In this document: in pieces, positions 1 through 10,581 of the stretch
Position numbering within the stretch: the first letter of the stretch is position 1
Layout: each line of letters begins with the position of its first letter
Origin: Spirometra erinaceieuropaei
Taxonomy: Eukaryota; Platyhelminthes; Cestoda; Diphyllobothriidea; Diphyllobothriidae
Reading direction: 5' to 3'
NCBI GenBank assembly: GCA_902702965.1
Contig: CACRXP010000852.1
Span: 1 to 64,000 of the forward strand
DNA: 64,000 bases
Program-made: the position numbers and the translations under genes
The notes under the pieces: generated by a model
What the model was told of the DNA's origin: nothing
The model's input: the letters and a program-made list of their open reading frames with translations, nothing else
Databases searched by the model: none

Positions 1-268
1 GTTACTTTGGCTCACCAAAAATGGCGTTGCAGACAGTGGTAGTTTCCTAGTATAGTAGGCGATGTCGAATGCGAAGTAAAATTGACGCTATAATAGACTG
101 CCCACCGTCAGTTTTTAAGACCGAACTGGCATATTATAATTTCTAGTGCACTTTTATGTGTATTATTAGCTCTTATAATTGTCAAAAATCGTTATTTCAC
201 AAAATACCATGATGAATATTTAAGTTGTGCTGTGAGCAATGACTCAGCTATATTTTAGTCGTCGAAAT
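1..268 (+). repeat. Direct repeat, copy 1 (cut by window edge)
   Basis: This segment recurs in the same orientation at about 1,565-1,846. Shared landmarks in order are GGCTC(A/G)CCAAAAATGGCGT, TCGAATGCGAAGTAAAAT, AATAGACTG, AATATTTAAGTTGTGCTGT and GACTCAGCTAT. The copies carry many substitutions and small indels. The left edge may lie outside the window. No coding potential is visible. The two copies frame the PLE palindrome at 1,010-1,500; whether they are LTR-like or an older duplication cannot be decided here. Confidence 0.75.
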
Positions 269-1009
269 TACAATATCCAGTGCCTGACGCCAAAGACGAG
301 AAAACCAGTTCCTGGAGTAGGCGCTTTATTTCGGAAAATTTTTGAACATATTATAATACGCTGCATGTAATAAAATCCAACATATAATTCGTCTGCAAAT
401 CAAAAAGTTGAATATATTGTTTTGTCGGTGGTTTTGCCCATCGTTTGAAAATGAAATGTAAGACTTGCGCATGTCACAGAAAAACCAGCCGCCATAAATA
501 AATGTGCACCTGAAGCAGGGTTATCTACTGTCGGCCTGAGTGAGCTCGTCAACCCTAATGACTTCAAAGGCAAAGGTCCCATCAGTCATATCAAAAAGGC
601 GATTTAGTCGTTTGACAGGCCGGGGCATTAGTTCGTCTGTCTGAAACAAGCACATCCTTTTATCACCCGCAGCTTGCTTTGTACTCTAAAGCGTGTTAAG
701 TCTTATACCATGTTTTGCTTTCAGATTGTGAAAAAATATGATGTCGAGACGGTCCTTTGGAATAGGGGCTTAATTTGACCGACTTTATGGATCCATGTCT
801 AAAACCACCATCGGAGAGACAAACGGATGTGGATGATTCACCGACAAAGTGTTTCAGCATATATTAGATGTCGTCCATACGCCAACTCAAATTCTAAGGA
901 CAATAATGATTCATTTACATTGAAAATGGAGGTTTTTGCAGCCTTAATGGCCTAAAGACTGCCCATCAAATCGCCAGTAGAAGCGAAGAGCCGAGTCTTA
1001 GCAAGTAGT

Positions 1010-1500
1010 CTTGAAGAAGGAGACACGATCGCCGGGCCAAGGGCTTTATTAGCCTGACGTTTCGGATTCCTACTCGAATCCATCATCGGAGACAAAAGAG
1101 CAGAAACGGGTGGTTGTTGCACAAGGGGCTGCGGCATTTATAGGATGCAGTAGCCATGCTACCGCATACCTATGAACGTTCACGACTCCCCCCCCTTCAT
1201 CCCCGATTGTCACACTTGGTGTGATCATTGCTTGATGGCCGACATTCGAGTCGGTAATTGCTGCAATTTCATCACGTGCGTTGGATGTTGGCGTGATGAT
1301 TGCTCGACCATCTGACGCGTTGAGCCGTGAACGTTCATAGGTATGCGGTAGCATGAATACTGCATCCTATAAATACCGCAGCCCCTTGTGCAACAACCAC
1401 CCGTTTCTGCTCCTTTGTCTCTGATGATGGATTCGAGTAGGAATCCGAAATGTCCGGCTAATAAAGCTCTTGTTCCGGCGATCGTGTCTCCTTCTTCAAG
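1010..1500. mobile_element. PLE terminal-repeat palindrome (inverted pair)
   Basis: The left arm (1,010-1,187) is the reverse complement of the right arm (1,322-1,500), with only a few mismatches and a ~134-bp spacer. The outer ends read CTTGAAGAAGGAGACACGAT / ATCGTGTCTCCTTCTTCAAG. The arms share a GCAACAACCACCCGTTTCTG block and the site GATTCGAGTAGGAATCCGAAA. Related ends occur at 17,335-17,564 and 24,684-24,766. I assign it to a PLE-type terminal repeat because the same layout (a stem-loop, then GAAAcGTC) marks the ends of the PLE fragments at 22.3 and 49.9 kb, and because inverted terminal copies are common in PLEs. No RT is left inside. ORFs across it are palindrome artefacts. Confidence 0.6.
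1414..1455 (+). ncRNA. Hammerhead-like ribozyme core
   Basis: CTGATGA lies at 1,421-1,427, then a hairpin (GGATTC paired with GAATCC), then GAAA at 1,447-1,450 followed by TGTC. This is the order and spacing of the hammerhead core: CUGAUGA, stem II, GAAA. The mirror copy in the left arm has CCGATGA and GAAACGTC. Hammerheads are known in PLE terminal repeats. I could not draw a convincing stem I or stem III with a cleavage triplet, so activity is not claimed. Confidence 0.4.
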
Positions 1501-1564
1501 GCCATCAAATTGTTAATCGTTGCATATTAAGCATAGGCGTTTGTTGGTGGCGTAATATTACTTG

Positions 1565-1846
1565 CTTATTTGGCTCGCCAAAAATGGCGTCGCAGACAGT
1601 GCTAGTTTGCTAGGATAGGACGCGGTTTCGAATGCGAAGTAAAATGGCCCCTTTAATAGACTGGCCGCGGTCAGTTTTTTTAGAACGAAGTGGTATATCA
1701 TAACTTTAAGTGGGCAATCATACCACGCTTATATTTGCATTCTCGGCTCTGATAATTGTCAAACATCAACATTTCACAAAACACGACCATGAATATTTAA
1801 GTTGTGCTGTCCTTATTGACTCAGCTATGTTTTAGACGTCGAAATC
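1565..1846 (+). repeat. Direct repeat, copy 2
   Basis: Second copy of the repeat at 1-268, same orientation, about 1.56 kb downstream. It is somewhat longer than copy 1 through small insertions around 1,705-1,735. The segment between the copies carries the PLE palindrome and no recognisable gene. Confidence 0.75.
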
Positions 1847-4599
1847 GCTCAGCGATCAGAATAATCTGCGTACTTCGTAATATATCTGGACGTATTTCTT
1901 TGGGCTGCTTTTATTTTCGGAACAGTATAAAGATTATTGTGTAACTACTTTAAAAGTCTGATCAGTATCTGCTCTTCAAACATAATCCGATTTTTAGGAA
2001 AAGTCCATATACTAAGACAAATGTGCGTGTTAAAATCGCACATCCGCCTAAAATTCCATACTAGTAGGTAAACCGTATTACGGGCCAGTCTCGGCTAGCA
2101 GTGATATAAGAATGTGTGTGAAACACTAAAGTCGTATACCTACTATATACACAAGTTTATAGACATTAGCATGAACTGTAATAGACAAAAAAGATAAGTA
2201 GTCTTTTGTGGAGTAGTAATAGTAGGCTAGGGGACAATGACTAAAAGAGAAAAAGGATTTAGAGAAAAAAGAGCTAAAATTTAGATTATTGCAAAGGCAG
2301 CACGATTTTACCTAATGTCGCTCAAATGCAGCTGCTCAGAAATGCTCTGTCGCCGAGCTGCAATCCACTGCAACAAGCTGGACATGTAAGAAAACGCACT
2401 TCACGGCCTAATGCGTTTCTTTGTAAAAACTGAGATGTTTCAAGGCATTTTGGTAAAGTCTAACGGAATTACGAAGCAAATGGCAGCCCAAATCGAGGTA
2501 TTAATGGGTCCTGTGTAGTAGTAGATTGCCCGTCAAAAATGCAATTTAAAAAGACGGATTTTTCCGCTGAGTGTGTATTTTGATTTGCATGTTGTGCTCG
2601 TTCTCCATAAAATATATTTGAATCCCTGAAGGTATAATTTATCAGGGTGACAAATAGAGAGGTCATTTCCGCTGATCTTTGGTCTCGCGAGTGACTAAAA
2701 ACTGACGCATGCGAGAAACAGCATCCTGGCGTTAGTGAGACTGTGCCGCATGCTAATCAGTATAACAACCCAACCCACGTATTCCTTTCTAGCTGAAAGC
2801 ACACTCTTGAATTATGGTTACAATATCATGAGGCAGGCCAGCAACAGTAGGTATTTTCAATATGTGTGATAGTACTGTGCAGGCCTTTTAGCACATCTTT
2901 GCAGTACCGGATAAATCCCCATCACGATTTGTCTAAACGAGGCAGAGGTGAAAGAAGACCCGATGCATAATATACCTTCGTTGACCTGGATCCATCATCC
3001 ATCTTCAGACCTCACACGCAATACTGTCATCTGTCAGGCAAACACAACAGTTTCCGGTCACTTGCAAAAGTGTCACGCAGCTCATTATATCTTAAATGGG
3101 TGCATCCTTTCCTGCATAAGCGCCCGATGCTGTATTCTGAAAGGCTTTGTGCCTAAAATATTAATTCATCTTGAACATGATCTGCGATTTGAAGGGAATT
3201 TAAGTTTCCTTAGAGAACTCAGACAATGTCTTTTTCATTGCGGCAGCTAACGCTTACATGTTTGTTAAAAATGAATGTATGCTTCTGCAAACTCCTTGTT
3301 AACAATGCAATAGTACAGTTGCAATTATTTGCTAAATAAGTGGAGTAAGATACATTGCCGGACATATTATTTTAAATACTACCCTGGGGCTGAGTCATGT
3401 GCAAGAAACTCTGATGCGCTCATCACATCTTCTCTTTAAGTTTAAATTTAGTTGTCTTGCCGTGTGAGGCGTTTTTGCCGTTATTGCATCATTTGATTCG
3501 ATGCTACACGGCAGAATTTCGTGCTCCGTAAATGTTATTTATCCTGTGGGTGATCAACACTATTTCGAAGCAATATATGGCAGAGTCGCGGTTATCATTT
3601 TATTTTATGTTTGTTTTGCTAAACATATGGATTATATGCATTTAGACTCCATTTTTTGTGTCCCCTTTCGAACGGCGTCATCGTGTGGATTACATATAAC
3701 CAGTATGTTTAATAATTTCGATTTTCCGAATAAGACTTTGTCTGCTTCTGCAGCTTGGTGACAATAATTATTCAAATTGTGATATGTGTTACAGACAAGG
3801 TTTTGCTTATTTAAACTGTATTAACGCTGTGGTTTCTTATGGCTAAGCTACTCTTCGAACGCCTACATCATCTAACGTTCGATATGATTCGTATACGTCC
3901 TAAAATGGCTGGACATACTTATGTGGCCAAAATTAATTTTCTGCATAATTTAGAGGTTAGCGAAAAGTATTTGTCTGGCGGCACTGTACTGTTAACAGGA
4001 TCATATATTTTACCTCTCGAGCCTAAATATAGAACCGCATTAATTAATTAAATATTTCATGCAATACGGTCAAAATGCAAGTACATATGCCAAATTACCA
4101 CTACGGAATGTCCTCAGAGACGTTTATGCGTTGGATCAAACGGACGCTGTGATTGCTTATTTTGTGCCTGGTATATCTGAGGTGACAGGGACTCTTTACA
4201 TTAGATGTCCTAATTCAGGAATGTCAACCGAATTTCTTAAACGCATTTTTAAATTGAAAAAAAATAGTTCAGTTGAATTGTTATGTTAATTACCAAAGGA
4301 GCATATTTCAAAGATATTTAAGCAAGATCTGAATGCTGGCGTTACAAAGAACTTTTTTCGGCAACCCGAGGAAACTACACACGCTGTAGACGGCAGCTTA
4401 ATAAGTACAAATTTTATTGTTGATTGTTCATCCCGTTATAAATTTAATTAAATGTCACAGGAAACACACAAAATATTCCAATACTTATTAGGCAAAGACT
4501 TATGTCTTTTTAAAATTTCATACTTAAAGACAGGGTGTAAGTCTGTTGTAACAGTTTTTTCGAATTCTTGAAAAATTTCGTATATGAGCTGCTGTTACA
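1847..4599. other. Non-coding stretch, nothing recognised
   Basis: AT-rich sequence without a recognisable gene or transposon domain. Several open frames of 70-100 codons (2,948-3,250; 3,501-3,761; 3,839-4,051; 4,059-4,289) are within what chance gives at this base composition. None shows a family motif or a good pair of splice sites. A minus-strand frame at 2,469-2,666 follows an AG preceded by ATACCTTC and could be a small exon, but nothing else supports it. Confidence 0.5.
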
Positions 4600-5170
4600 C
4601 TTGCATTCGCGGCTTCCGAACAACATGCTGCATATTTTCAGCGTACGGAAATTTTATACATTTATTTACGCCATTAAGCCGAAACCATACGGGGTTCGCA
4701 AAATTTAGCGATGCTTTTGGGCCATATTGCAAATTTTACAAGCAACATTAGTTAGCGCAGAAACGCGATATGATCGGACACATCATGGTGGCAGAAAATC
4801 CCACAGCTGGGAAATTTTAAAAACCTAATTATGTAGTGCGTTCATGAAAGCATACTTGAAAAAAGCGTAATTTTTTACCGAGGGAGCAGAAGGATGAATA
4901 TTCTTAGGCATGTTTTATATGAAATATATCTGAATATAAGAGCGAACCGGCGATTAATGAGAAATGCGCCTACTGATTAGGTTGACATTTTTCGCATTGT
5001 AACTGCTGCAGACAGTTTGAATAAAAATTATTTTAAAACGTGCTATATTTAGTTAGCAAATTATCACGAGATTATGCTGCATGGCGATTAATATAACAAC
5101 CCTATTCAGCTTATCCTGTTATTCAAAAACGTACTTCAAAACGTTGGCCAACATTTCATGATTTAGCAAA
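4600..5170 (+). mobile_element. Old, diverged copy of the long-TIR element (right half)
   Basis: Landmarks of the TIR-element right half can still be followed: the CGTACGGAAA loop motif, ATTTTTTACCGAGGGAGC, CATGTTTTATATGAAATATA, ATTATGCTGCATGGCGATTA and finally CAACATTTCATGA. Divergence is much higher than in the copies at 10.6, 39.5 or 59 kb, so this is an old insertion. The ends are not clear. Confidence 0.45.
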
Positions 5171-5434
5171 CCGGCTGTGTATGCCTAAGCCAAAACTTAT
5201 TTCCATGTCTGGAGCGCCTCCTGATCCTTTTGATTAGATTTTAGACATCCGATGCACTGTGAAAATGGTAAACGTGTTCAGTAGTCAGCAAAATGCGCAG
5301 TGGACAAACAACAACACTTTTGATATCTCAAGAAAAGGAAACTGAACTCAACTTCTAATAATTTCTTTAACAAAATTCAGCCGCCATTATGCAATTATAT
5401 GCAATAGGGTTGGCGATGCTACATACGATACAAC

Positions 5435-5642
5435 CTGTCTGTTAAAGATCTTTACAGCCGCGGGATATGATATTGCCTTTGTGCAGATTTTTTGGCCAAA
5501 TTCATTTAGATCATTGGACAAAATAAGGTTAGGCAGACGTACTGGTGTGTGATGCATTAGATCTGCGTCAGTACACAACAATCCGATTACAATATTGAGC
5601 ATATCATTGTCGGATCGCAGACCACAAAAAACACAAATATGA
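5435..5642 (-). CDS. Candidate internal exon, unrecognised
   Basis: On the minus strand the open frame follows a pyrimidine-rich acceptor (TTTTTGTTCCCCTGTAG) and runs about 69 codons to CAG followed by GTTGTA, a possible donor. The peptide contains a CVFCGL stretch, a hydrophobic NIVIGLLC run and an HTPVRLP motif. PVRLP also occurs in the exon at 53.2 kb, but that is too short to prove kinship. The entry phase does not match the end of the candidate exon at 6.4 kb, so they cannot be joined as drawn. I do not recognise the protein. The frame alone could be chance; the acceptor is the main support. Confidence 0.25.
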
Positions 5643-6417
5643 CTACAGGGGAACAAAAACCATACCACGCGTTCATAAACTCTAGAAGCAGGCTTAACCA
5701 ATAATCATCATAAGCAGGCTTGTTCAAATCGAAAAATCTGCTCTAAACTATGAGAAAACGTCTCCTTAATCGGTGCAGCGAGGTGCTTAATTTTGGAATG
5801 TCTCATCATGTGTTTGTTTTTAACAACTCAAACAAATTAACCAATACTTTGATAGGAAGTCGGACATAAATGAACAGATGTCGTAAATGTAATTGACATA
5901 ATATTATGTGGCCATTGGAAAAAATAATTCACGGCCTCCCTTATTGCGAGATAGATTTTATAATAAGTTTTATCACCAGGACAGACGGACGTGACAATTA
6001 ACGGAACCTATTGTAATGCAATAGTAAAACAACTATTTCTGTCTGGAACCGAATACGCAATTTGAAAGATGCGGGTTGGGTGCGGAGGAACATCAGAGTT
6101 AAGTATTTTATGACGATTGGTTAAAGAATACTACCTTAGGTTGAATGCTATGCGGTTAGCGAACCTGGCTTTACCTCTTACATTCATCATTCTCTTATAC
6201 AGCCCTTTCCTGTTCCCCCATCTAATCACAGCGGCAAGACTAAATGAGATATTCCACTCAACCATATATTTATCAATTTATAATCCGCAACCAGAAATAT
6301 GATCACAATATCACAAAACAGACAATAGGAATGGTGGGCTGGCTGCGCAAAGTTCAAAGTAAGTGTTTACCAATATTGATCTAATAAGACAAACACTAAC
6401 TATACAATGCACGATAC

Positions 6418-6684
6418 GGTCGGCATATTTGAAAATGCCCGTGAGGCGAGAGTGTTTATGTTCTTTAGTGCCCATTGCTTCCATTTGTCTCCCTTGTCCT
6501 GGTCTTCCCACGTGCTTTGAATAACTTCAGCCAGTCCTGTAAATTTAAGCCCAACAGAACGCAGCACTCCTTCAGTTGGCGTTGTGGTATACGAAAAATG
6601 AACTTCATTCACGGCGCTGATATTGTGTAAATTTATATCCCATAAGTCTTCGGCCTCATGCACGACGAAAGGTGACGAATAAAT
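6418..6684 (-). CDS. Candidate internal exon, unrecognised
   Basis: The minus strand shows a textbook acceptor (TGTCCTCCGTTTCCTCCAG, with a TTAATGATTAA branch-like stretch upstream). It is followed by 89 open codons starting IYSSPFVVHEAEDLWD and ending SNMPT before GTATCG. The peptide is mixed and hydrophilic, with a VHFSYTTTPTEG segment and a Trp/Lys-rich TWEDQDKGDKWKQWA segment. That composition looks more like real protein than most chance frames here. The phase is 0 at entry and 0 at exit. It could therefore follow the candidate exon at 9,313-9,512, which also ends in phase 0, across a 2.6-kb intron filled by repeats. The donor is weak. Function unknown. Confidence 0.35.
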
Positions 6685-7239
6685 CTGGAGGAAACGGAGG
6701 ACAGTTTAATCATTAAACCAGCACTTAAGGAGTAGCAAATGTCCAATTTTCTTATACGTCATACGGAAGAGTGGCACGTGAAATACATATATGAGATAAT
6801 TGCATTTTGCAGTCGATTAACCATACTTAACTGGCTTCCAACCCACGTTCATTGAACGTTATTAAATTAATTACTTACCATCAAACATTACTGACAAGGG
6901 CGTATAAGCTAGAAAGGGCCATCTGGATCCCTGCCTTTTACAATAATAACCATCTCCTCATTTATAGGTATATATCGCGCATTAGATCAAAATGGATTGA
7001 TATAAAGCAAACTCACATATATTCGGACCTCATTGAATCATATAGAGCGGTGAAAAATATCTAGAACCATCACGCGATAGTTCGACTGTCGTTGCTAATT
7101 ATCGCCACGGTTGAAGCAGACACGATGACTTGCGCGTCATTTAGTTAATAGGGAGTGCAACATTGTTCTGCATCTACCACACTCTCCCTTCCTCTCTCAC
7201 CTGGCATCGGTGTCATAACATGCACAAGACGAACGGAAT

Positions 7240-7640
7240 ATGGATAAGGCGCAGATGGATGTCCCAGTCGAGCGTGTAGCCTGGCCCTCCACTCCCCAAA
7301 CTCCGCACCGCGCAGCAAATTTTCAGGATTTTAGCCACCAGCAAATGTGTGGCTGCCACGGCCGTAGTCGCATCTACGTGTGGCGCCAGCACCCGGCACG
7401 AAGTGGAAGTGCCATAAATGGCACATTAAAAATGAGCCATTGCCGCCTGACTCTCAGACCACCAGCCGGCCACTTCACACAAACCCTCAACACTACGTCA
7501 ACCGCGAGGTCCACGTTATCCCGTCAATCTGCATACCACGGATTTTAGCTCAGCGTGATAACTTTAAACGCATCACATTGTTTATAGTGAGGAAAATGCG
7601 CTGTCGTCGACCTTTCCTAGGCCCCAGTCACTGTCTGAGC
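7240..7640 (+). repeat. GC-richer dispersed repeat, family alpha, copy 1
   Basis: Diverged direct relative of 35,925-36,370. Matching blocks in order: GCCATTGC..CCTGACT.TCAG.CCACCAGC, CGCGAGGTC / TGCGAGGTC, ATTGTTTATAGTGAGGAAAA, then a GACCCCAG / GGCCCCAG block. The 159-codon frame over this segment (7,380-7,859) is a by-product of low stop density in GC-richer DNA and shows no domain. I do not know the repeat class; a SINE- or satellite-like origin is possible. Confidence 0.6.
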
Positions 7641-7725
7641 CGGCCAGTTGACAAGCGCGGGGAATGGAAGCGGTGGCTGGCATATCTAGTGAACTTGTCT
7701 GCGCGCGCCAAATGCACGATCTGCA
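7600..7725 (+). repeat. Inverted repeat, left arm (partner 8,535-8,665)
   Basis: GTCGTCGACCTT, CCAGTCACTGTC, GCGGGGAATG, GTGGCTGGCA and the GCGCGCGCCA block reappear in reverse complement at 8,535-8,665, with substitutions. The two arms flank the satellite-like repeats at 7,990-8,400. The arrangement suggests a composite repeat rather than a gene. Confidence 0.6.
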
Positions 7726-7989
7726 CCCCCCCCTCCCTCTCCAATCACGAGCACCGGGATAACATACCACGCGGGTTTATTGCCGTTCATCAGAAACCCT
7801 CGCACGCACACTCAGACGGGGTCTATTTTTATCCAAATTGTCAGTGTTTTGCTGCATGACATCGGCCGTCGCTGTAAATCTGATATTTATTCGACAGAAA
7901 ATGATGTACATAGCGCAATCAAAGAGACCGTAGTGGAAAGAAATATGCAACAGGTGGTAGCGCACTTGGCATCTACATTTTTTCACGAA

Positions 7990-8400
7990 CTTGACAGAGG
8001 GAGCCCGGTTGGCACACCTGGACGAGTGAGTGTCGTAATAAGGATCGGTGCGCGTCCCTCTACAATTGTACACTCCCGGTCGCAACTGACAAAATAAGGA
8101 GCACGTTGGTCAATGGTTAGATGTATTCGACTTCTACCTAACAGTTTGCGGGATTGAGTTTCACATTTTCCACACTTCGGGGTTGGGTATGACTGGCTGA
8201 CAATAAATATTAAGCCGGAAATCGCCATCCTAGTCTCAGTTGTATTTGTTGGTAATAAAATTCTGCCTTTATCACACGCCGCTCTGTGGCTGCTGTTTGG
8301 TATGAGAGAGAGAGCCCGTAAGGCACAACGGGACGAGTGTGTTCCGTAAAAACGATCGGTGTACGAATCTCTATCAAGGCTTACATATTTATGAGCAGGT
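7990..8400 (+). repeat. Satellite-like repeat, family beta, about 1.3 units with ~311-bp period
   Basis: GAGCCCG and GACGAGTG occur at 8,001/8,021 and again 311 bp later at 8,312/8,332, each followed by a GATCGGTG block. Between them lie a (C/G)TTCGGGGTTGGGTATGACTGG block and a TAGTCTCAGTTGTATTTG block. The same blocks recur at 48,900-49,340 and 52,405-52,550. Block order in the copies is what is expected from cuts at different points of a tandem unit. No coding content. Confidence 0.65.
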
Positions 8401-8534
8401 TAATGGATGCTGTATAGGCATAAATCGAAATCTCTCATGTAAATGAGGAGTGCGCTCTTAGGCCACTCTCTCGGTTGGCTTCTCTGCCGCAATTGATAAC
8501 CGACCGATTTATTTCATTGCCGGTCAAATCCCGG

Positions 8535-8665
8535 GTGTGCCTTTTAGAAGCCAGGTCGTGCGTATGGTGCGCGCGGGCATGCTATCTGTCTCTGGCAGCC
8601 ACTGTCATTCCCCGAACTAGAAAACCGACTGTTTCGGACAGTGGCTGGAGAGTAAGGTAGACGAC
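8535..8665 (-). repeat. Inverted repeat, right arm (partner 7,600-7,725)
   Basis: Reverse-complement partner of 7,600-7,725, with shared GTCGTC.ACCTT, CCACTGTC, CGGGGAATG and GTGGCTG blocks. The remainder up to about 9,000 is GC-richer and contains a GCTCCGGCTGCGCGAGCTA segment. No gene seen. Confidence 0.55.
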
Positions 8666-9121
8666 CCAGCGGACCTCAGGCACAAACAAACAACAGGACG
8701 CACTTGAGGCTCACTCGGTGCGCCAAAATCCTCGCCTTGGAAAATTTCAAATTAACATTTTAACCAGAACTTTTCAGCCAGCCAATTATGTGTTTTATGA
8801 AATTGTGGACTGATAATCAGGTTGCGACCGCTCCGTCTAAATGTGGCCTCCAATGTGTGGAATCTAAGCCGGGTCAGTTGGCACGCCTGGGGGAGGCTCC
8901 GGCTGCGCGAGCTATCTGCGCCCTCTCCCCCATTCTTCTTGGCTCTGTCACGACAGCCGACTGAGGTGGCGGAGGAGCTGAGCGTGCGATAGATTCCTCG
9001 CAAGTCTATAATCACGTCACCATCCGTGTTCTTAGTCTGCTGAGCGGTACACGGTAGACATCGTAGAAATCTACGGTTAACCTGTCTTGTTTATCTACTA
9101 AGAGTTTTATTCGTCACCGTC

Positions 9122-9141
9122 ATATATATATATATATATAT
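9122..9141. repeat. (AT)10 microsatellite
   Basis: Twenty bases of perfect AT dinucleotide repeat. Confidence 0.95.
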
Positions 9142-9312
9142 TCGCGATTAACAATATTTATTATAACTCTCAAGTATAAATAACTATTAAAGAAAACGAA
9201 TCAATCGTGTATTCAACTACAAATTGCAATTTGCTACTAGAGGTAACGTAAATATTAGGAAGTAAAATATACACACCGCAAGCAAGAAGGTGATGTTAAT
9301 CTGCAAAAATAC

Positions 9313-9512
9313 CAGATCGCATGTCACCCTCATGTATTTTCCTTCTGGAAAATGATCCGTGTAGATGCACTCGCCTAGGTTTGGGTTGGCAGCTGTTGTC
9401 ATGTAAAAGCGGGTTTCAGATGCCGGGCTGTATGGCATTTGAGCATGCAATTGCAGCGAAGACTCAAACTGTTCCTGCACAAACGCGTAAAGGTCGACTC
9501 TGGTGTCTGGGC
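9313..9512 (-). CDS. Candidate exon of an unrecognised family (member 1)
   Basis: Open for 66 codons on the minus strand between GTCCAG and G|GTATTT. Entry is phase 1 (the exon starts GC, completing a GGC glycine codon) and exit is phase 0. Landmarks in the peptide: VDLYAFVQEQFESS, YSPASETRFYMTTAANPN, then ECIYTDHFPEGKYMRVTCDL. Two cysteines bracket the last part, as in a small disulphide-bonded domain. An ungapped comparison with the candidate exon at 25,603-25,730 gives about 16 identities in 40 positions, including LY.FV, F.SS and MTTAAN, with many differences at third codon positions. The same entry phase is used there. I cannot name the family. It could join the exon at 6,418-6,684. Confidence 0.4.
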
Positions 9513-9995
9513 CTGGACATCGCAGATTGACTTAAACGTGTCGAACAGAAGAAAACAAGATGAGCAACACATTGCAATAAATAGGACTTTAAAATCATGT
9601 TAAGCCAGTGCTGTAATAAAGCCAGTGAAGGCTGTCCAAACATGAGTTACTTAGCGTCAATCTTACCTGAAACATTCCATTTGGGACTACTTTTTGGAAT
9701 ATTTAGCCATGATAAGCAAACAAATAATAAGGAGAAAGAATAACTATGATATTATACCTACAGACGATGTAATTATTGGTAAAATTTAAAAGGTATCCAG
9801 ATGGTATGGTGCCAGTCTACACAATCAGTTCAGTGGCTTAAATGATCAAATCTTAACTTTCCAATTAGTCATCTTTCGTACTCATCATCGAATCAATGGT
9901 CGATCTAACGTTCTTTGCTCGGGTGAAGTTGCCTTTAAAACTCGAGACATCCAGTTGGGTTTTATTTATTAGGTTATTTATTTTTTATTGTCCAG

Positions 9996-10078
9996 TCTCA
10001 TCCCAAGATATAGTGATGACGCCAGAATGCTGGATTTTGAATAAGCTCTATTGCAGTCATCTGCAGGAAATACACTCA
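9996..10078 (+). CDS. Weak candidate micro-exon
   Basis: A strong pyrimidine tract and acceptor (TTATTTTTTATTGTCCAG) precede 83 open bases (27 full codons, entry phase 1, exit phase 0) ending at TCA|GTAAAC, a fair donor. The peptide includes TPECWILNKLYCSHL. It is too short to judge by composition, and no partner exon was identified on this strand nearby. Confidence 0.2.
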
Positions 10079-10581
10079 GTAAACACGACTTCTCAATATG
10101 ACTTTTCCCGTTCATTTTCACTGCCACTATTGACCTAAATATTTTTCATCGAGAACATGCACAAATATGTTCATTTATGTATTCATCCAGTTAAAAATAA
10201 CGTCTTTTTCACATGTATATTTAAAGAAAGTATATTCTTTGGTTTTTAAGAGCTTCTTCAATTTTCAAACAATTTCGAGCCTGATGTTAAGTTCGGGATT
10301 GTGTATACAGTTTTCCACAGAAGGATTGCACGCTTCTCTAATTCATCAGTAGGTGGTCACACAGAACTCGAAAATTCTCCAATGCATGTATAAAATGTGT
10401 CTACTATGTAAATACTACATATTAGCGTCTTGTTGCAGTGCTCTTTAAATGGCAATCATATGGTCTTAAATGATAATATGATAATAAAGTTCTTAAACCT
10501 GCATCAATGAAATAAGTCAAAGTTTGTCTGTCGTACAAGTACATTAGAATTTAAAATTATACATGAATATACATATATATA

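Noticed and set aside
1070..1354. 94-codon minus frame across the PLE palindrome
   Set aside because: Produced by the inverted repeat and its spacer.
3501..4289. Three consecutive plus frames of 70-86 codons, as in a small operon
   Set aside because: Lengths are within chance at this base composition. There are no motifs, no shared signals, and the DNA is eukaryotic.
7380..7859. 159-codon plus frame, the longest in the window
   Set aside because: It lies in the GC-richer alpha repeat and its flank, where stops are rare. The relative at 35.9 kb is not conserved as protein, and no domain is visible.
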